A DNA stretch of 64,000 nt. Origin: SZUA-36 sp963774415 (lineage in GTDB: Bacteria; Pseudomonadota; Gammaproteobacteria; Xanthomonadales; SZUA-36). Shown here piece after piece: positions 24,162 to 33,124 of the stretch (positions within the stretch are counted from its first letter, which is position 1; each line of letters starts with the position of its first letter). Made by a program: the position numbers and the translations under genes. The stretch spans positions 682,001 to 746,000 of the forward strand of contig CAVZEU010000003.1 in NCBI GenBank assembly GCA_963774415.1, read 5' to 3'. The notes under the pieces were generated by a model. That model saw only the letters and a list, made by a program, of their open reading frames with translations. It had not been told where the DNA came from and made no database searches.

Positions 24162-25553
24162 ATGAATACCACAGACAGCGAAACGCGCGGACAGGCAAAA
24201 ACCCGTGACTGGCAGGATCGTGATCACCGGCATTATCTGCATCCGTTCACGGACCACAAGGCGCTCGGCGCCAGGGGCAGCCGCGTCATCACGCACGCCG
24301 AGGGGGTCTACATCTTCGACTCCAACGGCCAGAAGATACTCGACGGCATGGCGGGACTGTGGTGTGTCAACCTCGGTTATGGCCGCAGCGAACTGATCGA
24401 CGCGGCGGCGGCGCAGATGCGTGAGTTGCCGTACTACAACAGCTTTTTCCAGACCGCGCACCCGCCCGCGATCGAATTGTCGACCGTGCTCGCAGGTATC
24501 GCCCCGGCGCATTTCGAACACACTTTTTTCACCGGTTCGGGCTCCGAGGCCAATGACACGGTCATCAAGCTGGTGAGACGTTACTGGGCGCTGATGGACG
24601 CGCCGCAGAAAACGGTCATCATCAGCCGCAAGAACGCTTACCACGGCAGCACGGTGGCCGCCGGTTCCCTGGGCGGCATGGAGCCGATGCACAAGCAAAC
24701 CGCCATCTTGTTGCCGGGAATAGAGCACATCGAGCAGCCGTATTATTTCGAGCTCGGCGCGGGCATGCCGGAGGCGGAATTCGGTCTGCGGCAGGCGCGG
24801 TTGCTGGAGCAGAAAATCCTCGAGGTGGGTGCGGATCGCGTGGCTGCATTCATCGGCGAGCCGGTGCAGGGCGCCGGCGGCGTGATTATTCCGCCGGATA
24901 CATACTGGCCTGAAATCCAGCGTATCTGCAGGCAATACGGCATTTTGCTGATCGCCGACGAAGTCATCACGGGTTTCGGCCGTCTCGGCGAGTGGTTCGG
25001 TAGTCAGCGCCTGGGCATCGAGCCCGACCTGATGCCCTTTGCCAAGGGCGTGACTTCCGGCTATCTGCCGCTGGGTGGGGTGCTGGTGTCGGACCGTGTG
25101 GCGGACGTGGTGACTTCCAGGGGCGGTGAATTCGCGCACGGTTACACCTACTCGGGTCACCCGGCCGCCTGCGCGGTGGCGCTGGAAAATATCCGCATTC
25201 TGAGAGACGAGGGCATTATCGACCGCGTCCGCAACGACACCGCGCCCTATTTCGCGCAGCGCTGGAGCGGCCTGGCGCAACACCCGCTGGTGGGCGAAGC
25301 GCGTTGCATCGGATTGGTGGGTGCGATTGAACTGGTGGCCGACAAGGCCAGCCGCGAACGTTTTCCAAAAGACTCGGCTGCCGGCAACACCTGCCGGGAC
25401 TTTTGTTTCGACAACGGCCTGGTCATGCGCGCGGTGGGCGATACGATGATCGTGTCGCCGCCGCTCATCATGCGGCACGAGCACATCGACGAACTCTGCG
25501 AGAAGGCGTGGCGCTGCCTGGACCTGACGGCGAAGGCGCTGGGAGCCGCCTGA
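24162..25553 (+). CDS. spuC: Putrescine/polyamine-pyruvate aminotransferase (SpuC-like)
   Basis: 463 residues. Class-III aminotransferase landmarks are HPFTDHKALGARGSRVI and GMAGLWCVNLGYGR near the N-terminus, GSGSEANDT (PLP phosphate), AYHGSTVAAGSLGG, ADEVITGFGRLGEWFG, and Lys295 in PFAKGVTSGYLPLGG. The pattern is that of omega-amino acid/polyamine-pyruvate transaminases such as SpuC. It should remove a terminal amino group to pyruvate, producing an aminoaldehyde and alanine. It heads a four-gene chain with overlapping stops and starts. Confidence 0.83.
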   Translation: MNTTDSETRGQAKTRDWQDRDHRHYLHPFTDHKALGARGSRVITHAEGVYIFDSNGQKILDGMAGLWCVNLGYGRSELIDAAAAQMRELPYYNSFFQTAHPPAIELSTVLAGIAPAHFEHTFFTGSGSEANDTVIKLVRRYWALMDAPQKTVIISRKNAYHGSTVAAGSLGGMEPMHKQTAILLPGIEHIEQPYYFELGAGMPEAEFGLRQARLLEQKILEVGADRVAAFIGEPVQGAGGVIIPPDTYWPEIQRICRQYGILLIADEVITGFGRLGEWFGSQRLGIEPDLMPFAKGVTSGYLPLGGVLVSDRVADVVTSRGGEFAHGYTYSGHPAACAVALENIRILRDEGIIDRVRNDTAPYFAQRWSGLAQHPLVGEARCIGLVGAIELVADKASRERFPKDSAAGNTCRDFCFDNGLVMRAVGDTMIVSPPLIMRHEHIDELCEKAWRCLDLTAKALGAA

Positions 25554-26512
25554 TGGCGGGGCGCAAGGACTGGGACAACGCCTTTACCGCCGGGGACCTG
25601 AAGGGCACGGTCCAGCACTCGCCTTCCTATGCCGGCGCCCTCAGCTTCATGCGCCGGAAATATACCCGCGACCTCAGTGGTGTAGACGTCGCCGTCACCG
25701 GCGTTCCGCTGGATCTGGCGACCACCAACCGACCGGGTGCCCGCTTCGGCCCGCGCGCGATCCGCGCGGCGACGCCCGGTCTGAGCTGGGCCCGGCCCTG
25801 GCCCTGGGATTTCGATCCTTTCGACCGCCTCGCGGTCATCGACTACGGCGATTGTGAGTTCGATCATGGCGATCCCGGGTCCATCGCAGCTTTCATCGAA
25901 AGGTACATCGGAGCCATACTCGATCGTGGCGTGGCGACGCTGGTGCTCGGGGGTGACCATTTTGCCACCTATCCCGTTCTGCAGGCCTATGCCAGTCGGT
26001 ATGGACCGCTGTCGCTGGTCCACTTCGACGCCCACTCCGACACCTGGAGCGAGGAAACGCAGCGTTTGGATCACGGCACGATGTTCTACCACGCGGTCAA
26101 ATCGGGACTGGTCGATGATGCGCGCTCGGTCCAGATCGGTTTGCGCACGACCAATGACGAACCGCTGGGTTTCAATATCCTCGACGCCCGCTGGGTGCAC
26201 CGGCACGGGCCCGAGGCGGTTGCCGCCAGGATCAGGGAAGTCGTCGGCGACAACGCGGTTTACCTGACCTTTGATATCGATTGCCTGGACCCGGCCTGCG
26301 CACCGGGCACCGGCACGCCCGTGTGCGGCGGGCTGAGCAGCTGGCAGGCGCTCGAAACCGTGCGCGGGCTGGCCGGAATCAACCTGGTCGGCATGGACGT
26401 CATGGAAGTGGCGCCCGCCTACGACGTCGGCGAGATAACGGCGATCGCCGCGGCCACCCTGGCAGCGGAATTCCTATGCCTGTTCGCGGCCGGCCGCGCG
26501 GGTGCGGGTTGA
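25553..26512 (+). CDS. speB: Agmatinase/ureohydrolase family protein (SpeB-like)
   Basis: 319 residues; the ATG overlaps the preceding TGA. The binuclear manganese ligands are all present: His136 (GGDHF), Asp159, His161 and Asp163 (FDAHSDTW), and Asp241 and Asp243 (FDIDCLDPACAPGTGTPV). The family hydrolyses guanidino compounds, releasing urea; agmatine to putrescine is the classic reaction. No arginine decarboxylase is nearby, so the substrate may be an imported guanidino amine. Placement between aminotransferase and glutamyl hydrolase genes ties it to this pathway. Confidence 0.85.
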   Translation: MAGRKDWDNAFTAGDLKGTVQHSPSYAGALSFMRRKYTRDLSGVDVAVTGVPLDLATTNRPGARFGPRAIRAATPGLSWARPWPWDFDPFDRLAVIDYGDCEFDHGDPGSIAAFIERYIGAILDRGVATLVLGGDHFATYPVLQAYASRYGPLSLVHFDAHSDTWSEETQRLDHGTMFYHAVKSGLVDDARSVQIGLRTTNDEPLGFNILDARWVHRHGPEAVAARIREVVGDNAVYLTFDIDCLDPACAPGTGTPVCGGLSSWQALETVRGLAGINLVGMDVMEVAPAYDVGEITAIAAATLAAEFLCLFAAGRAGAG

Positions 26513-27282
26513 AGGGCGGCCGGCCATGGGTGGGCGTGGTCATGGACCGGCGCCTGCAGTCCGGTCACTACTACCACCTGGCCGGCGAAAAATACCTGCT
26601 CGCCTTGGCGCAGGCCGCCGACACGGAGCCCGTGGCGCTGCCGGTGCTGCCCGGCGTAAAGCACGGCGCCGGCTTACTACGGCGCCTGGACGGTCTTTGC
26701 CTGACCGGCAGCCCGTCGAATGTCGAGCCGCACCGCTATGCCGGCGAGCCCAGCAGGCAGGGCACGCTGCACGACCCGGAACGCGACGAGACCGCGCTGG
26801 GGCTGATTCCCATCGCCCTCGAGGCCGGGTTGCCGCTGCTCGCGGTGTGCCGGGGATTCCAGGAACTGAACGTGGCGCTGGGCGGGAGTCTGCACCAACA
26901 GGTGCACGAGGTGCCGGGCTACCGGGTGCACAAGGAAGACGCCTCGCAGTCAATGGACTTACAGTACGGGCCGTCCCACCGCGTCGATTTTACCGCGGAC
27001 GGTCTGCTGCAGCGCATCACCGGTGAGCGCTCCGCCATGGTCAACTCCCTGCATTCGCAGGGCATCGACGCCCTGGCCCCGGGTCTGGCCGTGGAGGCGG
27101 TCGCGGAAGACGGGCTGATCGAAGCCATGGTGGTGAAAGACGCTCCCGGGTTTACCCTGGCGGTGCAATGGCACCCGGAATGGCAGGTCCTCGAAAGCCC
27201 GGTCTCACGAGCCATCTTCGCCGCCTTTGGCCGCGCGTGCCGGGCTTTTGAGCTGAAGCAGCACGACGGCGGTCGCAGGTGA
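26509..27282 (+). CDS. puuD: Gamma-glutamyl-GABA hydrolase-like class I glutaminase (PuuD-like)
   Basis: About 257 residues. No well-placed ATG exists; a TTG at 26509 overlapping the upstream TGA by three bases gives the usual family N-terminus (RPWVGVVMDRR). The in-frame ATG at 26476 is an alternative. Catalytic Cys114 in LAVCRGFQELNVALGG and the His222/Glu224 pair in VQWHPEW form the class I amidotransferase triad. PuuD-type enzymes cut the gamma-glutamyl group from gamma-glutamyl-GABA at the end of the Puu route. This complements the PuuA-like gene 19 kb away and closes a gamma-glutamylation cycle. Confidence 0.8.
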   Translation: MKGGRPWVGVVMDRRLQSGHYYHLAGEKYLLALAQAADTEPVALPVLPGVKHGAGLLRRLDGLCLTGSPSNVEPHRYAGEPSRQGTLHDPERDETALGLIPIALEAGLPLLAVCRGFQELNVALGGSLHQQVHEVPGYRVHKEDASQSMDLQYGPSHRVDFTADGLLQRITGERSAMVNSLHSQGIDALAPGLAVEAVAEDGLIEAMVVKDAPGFTLAVQWHPEWQVLESPVSRAIFAAFGRACRAFELKQHDGGRR

Positions 27283-28148
27283 GCTCCTTGCCGCGCGATA
27301 CAGACAATGCGGGCGGCATCATCAACGCGCAGAATCTCTTTCATTTCTTCAAATACCTGGTCTACGCCCTTCTGAGCTACAACGCGTTCCTGTTTTTCGA
27401 GGGCGACCTCGCAGCCAGCGCCCAGACCTACGGGGACACGGTGACCTGGGGTAACTTCATCGAGGCTTACGCTGCGACCATCGATGACGCCGCGTGGGTG
27501 TTGTTGCTGTTCTTGTTCGAACTGGAAACGGCCGTCATACCCGATCACCTGCTCAAGGGCTGGCTCAACTGGATCATTACGGGTTTGAGCGTGATCGCCT
27601 ACATTTTCATCGTCTACGCATTTTACGGCTATTGCGCCAAGTACGTCGTGCTGACCGAGCGCGAGGCCTTTGCGATCAACGACGTGTGCCGCCTGATCGG
27701 GACCGATTTCACCTATGTCAACAGCCTGGATGACTATCTGCCGTTCGACCAGGCGGCCTGCACGGCCATGCAAGGCAAGGAATTGATGAGAATGATCGGG
27801 ACCAGCATTATCGGCGTGCCGCAGGCATTCGTCGAAGCCACCCGCCTGGCCATCGTGGATATCGTCAATGCGGCCGACTGGCTCGTCATCGTGGCCCTGC
27901 TCGAGATCGAGGTGTACCTGCAGTTGCGGGACCGGTTGACCCGGCGGCTGATGACGGCCTTTAAGTACGTCAAGGGCTTTTTGTACACCATCCTGTTGAT
28001 ATGCGCGGTCTACTGGGGGCTCGAGAGCACGTTCCTGGACTTCTGGGATGCGTTCCTGTGGCTGGTCGCATTCGTCTTCATCGAATTGAACGTGTTCCAG
28101 TGGAACCAGGAAACGGAGCAGGAAAAGGAACACTTGATGAAGGTCTGA
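27279..28148 (+). CDS. Unknown polytopic membrane protein in the polyamine operon
   Basis: 289 residues from a GTG at 27279 that overlaps the puuD stop by four bases. About six hydrophobic helices are visible, including YLVYALLSYNAFLFF, AAWVLLLFLFELETAVI, WIITGLSVIAYIFIVYAFYG, VNAADWLVIVALLEIEVYL, YTILLICAVYWG and LWLVAFVFIELNVFQW. Several acidic residues sit within or beside the helices (FELE, LLEIEVY), which is unusual. I do not recognise the family. Tight coupling to puuD suggests a link to amine metabolism or transport, but it could also be a passenger. Confidence 0.7.
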   Translation: MSSLPRDTDNAGGIINAQNLFHFFKYLVYALLSYNAFLFFEGDLAASAQTYGDTVTWGNFIEAYAATIDDAAWVLLLFLFELETAVIPDHLLKGWLNWIITGLSVIAYIFIVYAFYGYCAKYVVLTEREAFAINDVCRLIGTDFTYVNSLDDYLPFDQAACTAMQGKELMRMIGTSIIGVPQAFVEATRLAIVDIVNAADWLVIVALLEIEVYLQLRDRLTRRLMTAFKYVKGFLYTILLICAVYWGLESTFLDFWDAFLWLVAFVFIELNVFQWNQETEQEKEHLMKV

Positions 28149-28212
28149 TGCAAGCTGACTCGACCCATACCAGGCCCCCGCGCCGTCTTCCGGCCAGCGG
28201 CGCTCAGCGGCC

Positions 28213-29469
28213 GTGAATCCCGTCTCGGCATCGGCAAGCGGCGAGCAGGCCCTGCGCCTGCGCCGGGTAAAACGGCTGCCGCTGCTGTTGTTGCTGCTGA
28301 TGGCCGCCGTGTTCTTTTTAACATTGCGCCATCCGGCTGCCTGGGCCGGGTGGCTGCACGCCTTTGCGGAGGCGGGCATGGTCGGCGCGCTGGCCGACTG
28401 GTTCGCCGTCGTGGCGTTGTTTCGCCACCCGCTCGGACTGCCCATTCCCCACACGGCGATCGTTCCGCGGCGCAAGAACGAACTCGGTATGAGCCTGTCG
28501 CGCTTTGTCGCGGATCATTTCCTGCAACCCGAAGTGGTGCGCAGGAAGCTCGAGTCGGCCGACCTGGCGGCCTATGTCAGCACCTGGCTGCGCAGCGAGG
28601 CAGGCCGCCGCAAGGCCGGTGACCTGTCGGCAGTCGTCGTGCGCTGGGCGCTGGGCGCGTTGCATGAAAAGCGCGTGCGTCGCTTCATCAGGAAACTGTC
28701 CGCCAGGCAGATGCAGTCGCTCGACGTGGCCCCGCTGCTCGGGAGCGTCCTCGAATGGCTGGTGCACGGGGACCGGCACCAGCAGATACTGACGCAGGTG
28801 CTGCGCCAGTCGATCGTACTGTTGCATGACAACCGGGACGGCATCCGGGCGCGGGTACAGCAGGAAAGCCCCTGGTGGTTGCCGGGCTTCATCGACGACC
28901 GCATCATGCAGCAGGTGCTCGAGCGCGTCGAGAACCAGCTGTTCCAGATGGCGCTGGACCCGGACCATGAAATGCGGGCGCAATTCAACCAGTGGGCGCA
29001 GAACCTGGCGCACAGCCTGAAGCACTCCCGCGAGCACCGGCGCTGGGGCGAAGCCTTCAAGCAGCAGTTGCAGGACAACGAGGCGTTACAGGATTACCTG
29101 TACGGGCTGTGGCTTGAACTGGTGGAAAACATCGAAGCGGACCTTAAACAGCCGTCGCCGGCGCTGCACCGCCGCATCGGTAACTGGCTGGGCACCGTTG
29201 CCACGGAACTGCAGGACGATAAAGCCATGCAGTCCTGGGTCAACGCCTGGCTGGTCGATGCGCTGACGTCGATCGTGGCGCGCAACCGCGGCCAGATCGC
29301 CAGCCTGATCAGTGACACGGTCGACTCGTGGGACGCTGCGGACGCCAGCCGCCGGGTCGAACTCGCCATCGGCAGCGACCTGCAGTTCATCCGCATCAAC
29401 GGCACGCTGGTGGGCGGCCTGGTCGGCCTGTTGATCCACGCCGTCACGCTCGGTTTTCTCGGTATTTGA
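28213..29469 (+). CDS. DUF445 family membrane-anchored protein (YjiN-like)
   Basis: 418 residues from a GTG at 28213. One N-terminal helix (LPLLLLLLMAAVFFLTL), the conserved FAEAGMVGALADWFAVVALFRHPLGLPIPHTAIVP block, a long helical middle, and a second hydrophobic segment at the very end (FIRINGTLVGGLVGLLIHAV). This two-ended anchoring with a helical body is characteristic of DUF445/YjiN proteins, whose biochemical role is not established. It starts 64 bases after the preceding gene and may be separately expressed. Confidence 0.82.
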   Translation: MNPVSASASGEQALRLRRVKRLPLLLLLLMAAVFFLTLRHPAAWAGWLHAFAEAGMVGALADWFAVVALFRHPLGLPIPHTAIVPRRKNELGMSLSRFVADHFLQPEVVRRKLESADLAAYVSTWLRSEAGRRKAGDLSAVVVRWALGALHEKRVRRFIRKLSARQMQSLDVAPLLGSVLEWLVHGDRHQQILTQVLRQSIVLLHDNRDGIRARVQQESPWWLPGFIDDRIMQQVLERVENQLFQMALDPDHEMRAQFNQWAQNLAHSLKHSREHRRWGEAFKQQLQDNEALQDYLYGLWLELVENIEADLKQPSPALHRRIGNWLGTVATELQDDKAMQSWVNAWLVDALTSIVARNRGQIASLISDTVDSWDAADASRRVELAIGSDLQFIRINGTLVGGLVGLLIHAVTLGFLGI

Positions 29470-29495
29470 GGATCAACCGGCCCGATATTGCGGAC

Positions 29496-29984
29496 TCATT
29501 CGGCGTCTTCGAAACGATTCTTCTCGCGGTTTTTCTGCACCTTGTGGGGGTTCCAGACACAGCCGTTCATGGCAATCCACGCACCGGCGGGCAAGGTCTG
29601 GACGGCGCCCACCGCGCAACCGATGTTGAAGACTGCGTCCGAGTCCCGAAACCGTGCCGGATTCAGCGCGCCGGTCAGCACGATGACCTTGTCCTTGATT
29701 TCGTCGAGCAACAGCGAAGTGCGGATCATCGTGTCCGTTCCGTGCGTGACGAGCACATGCGAGTGATCGCTGGCGGCGATGTAGCTTTTGATCAGGCGGC
29801 GGTCGGTCTCGGACATGTCGAGGCTGTCCTTGCGCATCAACGGCTTGACCGTGAACTCGAACCCCACCTGCAACTGCCTGAGAATCTGACCGATCTGCGG
29901 TTCACCGATCTGGTAGTCACTGAGGTCGTCGAAGTAGATCTTGTCGATGGTTCCACCGGTCGTAACGATAAGCAATTCATCCAT
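29496..29984 (-). CDS. Stand-alone asparaginase N-terminal domain protein
   Basis: 162 residues. TTGGTID (8-14) carries the first catalytic threonine, and VTHGTDTMIRTS carries the second Thr-Asp pair of L-asparaginases. Normal type I/II enzymes are about 330 residues with a second C-terminal domain; here the frame ends after the first domain (WNPHKVQKNREKNRFEDAE), with no remnant of the second domain in the 26 bases before the DUF445 gene. Similar short asparaginase-domain proteins are known in proteobacteria, so it may be a genuine reduced form rather than a pseudogene. Its activity is uncertain. Confidence 0.75.
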   Translation of the reverse strand: MDELLIVTTGGTIDKIYFDDLSDYQIGEPQIGQILRQLQVGFEFTVKPLMRKDSLDMSETDRRLIKSYIAASDHSHVLVTHGTDTMIRTSLLLDEIKDKVIVLTGALNPARFRDSDAVFNIGCAVGAVQTLPAGAWIAMNGCVWNPHKVQKNREKNRFEDAE

Positions 29985-30062
29985 TGTTCTGGTCCGCTCA
30001 AATAAGAAAAGGCCGGCCGCCGCTTGCGCTGCCGCTTTGGTTCCGATACCGATTTTGTGTGG

Positions 30063-30084
30063 CTGCGGGTAATATAACCCGCAG
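30063..30084. promoter_or_regulatory. Inverted repeat upstream of the orphan secreted protein
   Basis: CTGCGGGT, a six-base AATATA spacer and ACCCGCAG form a perfect 8-bp dyad, 26 bases before the TTG start at 30110. The central TATAAC could serve as a -10, so this may be an operator over a promoter. There is no independent support. Confidence 0.4.
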
Positions 30085-30109
30085 TGGTAAAATCACGCAG
30101 GGTGACCCG

Positions 30110-33100
30110 TTGATTATTGTGACACCAAAGGCCTCAGGAAGCAGCATCGAATCGAGCAGGTTGTGCCGTCTGTTGCTGTTTGCGCTGCTCATTTGCGCCG
30201 GCCCGGCCCCGGCGCAGCAGCCCGCCGCCGCGCCCGCTTCCACAGCCGTGGCGGCAGGGCCGCAGGAAGGCCCGGCCGCCAACGCGCCGGTAACGTTCCC
30301 TGGCAGCGCACAGATGGCCCTGGCGCTGTCCAGGCCGGCCCTGCGCAACGCGGCGCTGCTGGATATCGCGGCCGCCGCGCACGTGCTGGACCGCGCTGCG
30401 GTTGACGAGCCAGAGGACGACGAGGCGCTCGCGCGCCAGTTTCTGGACGACCGCGGCTGGCTGGCACGGCTGGTGGAACGCTATGGCTGGCGGGAGCCCC
30501 ACGGCACCGTTCTCGACCCTGCGGCCTGGCTGGTGCAAGCGGAGCTGCAACAGCACGAATTGCCGGTCAAGGCGCTGGAGTATCCCGGCCGGATGCCGCA
30601 ATCAGCCTCGCTCTACCAGGTGTTTCAGCGTGCGGACGAACGCCTGGCGGCGGCCAACCTGCCGGCGTTGCTGCTCGATCTCGAGGCGGGGGCGGTCGGA
30701 ACCTGGGACCGGTTTCTTGAGTTGACCAGCGCGGACAAGACACCGCAGGCGGCCTGGAAACCGGTTGCCAGCGAATGGTTTGCGAGCCGCAGCTGGCCGG
30801 CGGTCGCGGCTTTCATCAGGTCCTGGCCGGCGTACGCGAAGAGCCGCGGCGGGGCCGCTGTCGGCGGCGCGGTCGATACGGCCAGGCTGCTGTCCCAGTT
30901 GAGCGCGGGCGTGGTCGGAACGGGGCCCTCGGACCCGCTGCTGCTGACCCGGTTGCGGTTCGCTTCGCTGCAGCAATATGCCGGCCTTGCCGCCGCGCAA
31001 AAGCCCGTATACCGGGACCGCCTTTATATCGCCAGTTTGATCGACGGTCTCCAGGACGGGCGCTACACAGACTTCACCAGCGGCATACTGGCGCTGGTCT
31101 CAGAGCAAGTCGACCGCGCGCGCGACACCCCCCCCGACGTGTCGGCGACCACGCACTGGCTGGTCAGAGAGTTGCCGCCGGTCCTGGCCCGCTTCAGTGC
31201 TGATTTCGCGGCCGTGGACCCTAACCTGAACACGGTACTGACGATGGCCCGCGCGGTGCTGCAGGACATCGAGACGTCCGACAGCAGCGCCATGACCATC
31301 CGTTCACCGCGGCTTGAACTGGCGGACGCGGTGGCACGCCTGGACCTGATGATTCCCGACATGGGGTTTTACTTCAATACGCCGGTGCGGGCACGGATTA
31401 TCGAGGAGATCAACATCTGTACCAGCATCGCGGCCAGCCGCGACGCCGACGGCTACCCGACGATGACCCGTAAACAGTTCGATGGCTGCGTGGAGAATTT
31501 CCTCAGGTTGGCGAATACCGAAACACGCTCGCCGGAGCTGTCGGGCGACACCCGGGGGCCGTTCAGCGCCGACGCCCTGCAGCGCGAACTCGCGGTCACG
31601 CCGCCGCAGCGCATCAACTATGGCATTGGTTTCCTGCATGACCGTTTTCCGACGGACTGCCCGCCGCCGGCGCGACCATTGCCCAACCCGCTGGAATGGG
31701 CGGTGCTGGCGACCAGCATGGCCTGGTTCGCGGAATACAAGCCGGAGTTCTTCTCCACGCCTGACAACGAGTCAAGACTGGCCAGCATGCGAAGCGCCGG
31801 CGAACGGGCGATCCAGGCCATGGCTTTGCAGGCCAGGTGTTTTGCCGATTCCGGTGGCGGCGGCAATGATCCGGTCAACCGCAATCTGGCGGTTTATGAA
31901 ACGGCGCTGCGCGAACTGAACGCCGGCATAGAGAACGCGGAGGCGGATTTTCGGCGTAATAATTTGAGGCCCGGTGCGGATGTGCAACTGGACCGCGGCA
32001 CCGGCCAGCATACCGGCTACCGGCCGGATGGCTTGCTGATCGGCCCTTGCGACAGGCGCAAGATCTGCGAGATGGCGGCCAGCCTCAGTACCACGCGGGC
32101 GCTCATCGGGCTGTTCCCCGAAGCCTATTTGCTCGCTGATCAGACACGCATGGGCAAGGTGCAGATTTGTTATCGGGACATGGGCTGGGTGCGCCGGCGC
32201 TCCGAGTTGGTAAGGCCCGAGGACGAGGATGTTGCGAATTACTACGGCCACCTGGGTTTCGATCTGGTTGGCCGCTACGTCGAAAACGGGCAGTCCCGCA
32301 ACATCTTCGGGTTCCGGTTCGAGAGCCCGCGAGAACACCTCTACCTGTTTGCCCAGGCATCGCCGGAAGTGCTGGCGGACAAGTGCCCGACGGAATGGGT
32401 CGGCACACGCGTGGTAACACCGTTGCGGGAAACGCGGGGCGGTGTCGTCCCCAATCGCCTGACCTACCTGGCGGCGGCGCGCACATTGCCGTCGCGGCTG
32501 CTGCAAAGCAACTGGGACCGGGGTGAGGAATGGCGGGACTGGTTCGTCACGGGGATCGGGGTCAAACCGCTGACCATGCCCGCGCCACCCGACATCAGCA
32601 ACCAGCTGAATCAGCATCTGCAGGTGTTGTACCAGGCCGAACAGGCTGAGATTTACCGTCGCGTATTATCGCCCAACGCGCAGGATGCCAGTGGTGAGGA
32701 CGTGTCCCTGTACGCTGACATATCCACGGTTTCTACCGCAAAGGAAATGCTGCGTATGCAGATGATGTTGTTCTACCCCGCATCGCTGACCGCCAATGAC
32801 GCTATCCGTTCCGCCGTAGCCGGCGACGCCGGGCTGCTTGATATACGCCTGATGAGGCGGTTCAAGGCGGATAACGTCTCGCCGGCGGCGGTCGAACAAA
32901 ACGCCCAGTTCCGCCTGCAGCAATTGGAAAAGGCATGGCTCGACCAGCCCGGCGCATTACGACGGAACGGCTCGATACCGGCCAGCCTCGCCTACGCGCT
33001 GACCCGTCTCAACAGCCTCTATCGGCAGTTTTTCACATTGCCCGCGGAATTGCCGGAAGCCGTCGGTAAGACGATCGATGCCGCTGCGAAAGCCGGTGAG

Positions 33101-33115
33101 CCCAAAGGAAGCTGA
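30110..33115 (+). CDS. Large secreted protein of unknown function
   Basis: About 1001 residues from the TTG at 30110, which follows AGGGTGA; the frame is open back to 29984. A hydrophobic signal sequence (LCRLLLFALLICAGPAPA) is followed by an Ala/Pro-rich linker. The rest is a mostly helical, soluble-looking protein with no recognised domain or catalytic motif. It has several Cys residues in the second half (CGENF-like context near 500, CPPPARP, CDRRKICEM, CYRDMGW, DKCPTEW) that might form disulphides in the periplasm. It is transcribed away from the asparaginase-domain gene and stands alone. I do not recognise it. Confidence 0.65.
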   Translation: MIIVTPKASGSSIESSRLCRLLLFALLICAGPAPAQQPAAAPASTAVAAGPQEGPAANAPVTFPGSAQMALALSRPALRNAALLDIAAAAHVLDRAAVDEPEDDEALARQFLDDRGWLARLVERYGWREPHGTVLDPAAWLVQAELQQHELPVKALEYPGRMPQSASLYQVFQRADERLAAANLPALLLDLEAGAVGTWDRFLELTSADKTPQAAWKPVASEWFASRSWPAVAAFIRSWPAYAKSRGGAAVGGAVDTARLLSQLSAGVVGTGPSDPLLLTRLRFASLQQYAGLAAAQKPVYRDRLYIASLIDGLQDGRYTDFTSGILALVSEQVDRARDTPPDVSATTHWLVRELPPVLARFSADFAAVDPNLNTVLTMARAVLQDIETSDSSAMTIRSPRLELADAVARLDLMIPDMGFYFNTPVRARIIEEINICTSIAASRDADGYPTMTRKQFDGCVENFLRLANTETRSPELSGDTRGPFSADALQRELAVTPPQRINYGIGFLHDRFPTDCPPPARPLPNPLEWAVLATSMAWFAEYKPEFFSTPDNESRLASMRSAGERAIQAMALQARCFADSGGGGNDPVNRNLAVYETALRELNAGIENAEADFRRNNLRPGADVQLDRGTGQHTGYRPDGLLIGPCDRRKICEMAASLSTTRALIGLFPEAYLLADQTRMGKVQICYRDMGWVRRRSELVRPEDEDVANYYGHLGFDLVGRYVENGQSRNIFGFRFESPREHLYLFAQASPEVLADKCPTEWVGTRVVTPLRETRGGVVPNRLTYLAAARTLPSRLLQSNWDRGEEWRDWFVTGIGVKPLTMPAPPDISNQLNQHLQVLYQAEQAEIYRRVLSPNAQDASGEDVSLYADISTVSTAKEMLRMQMMLFYPASLTANDAIRSAVAGDAGLLDIRLMRRFKADNVSPAAVEQNAQFRLQQLEKAWLDQPGALRRNGSIPASLAYALTRLNSLYRQFFTLPAELPEAVGKTIDAAAKAGEPKGS

Positions 33116-33124
33116 GCGGCCAGG

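Noticed and set aside
24030..25484. 484-codon minus-strand frame
   Set aside because: Antisense to the SpuC-like aminotransferase; no domain is visible.
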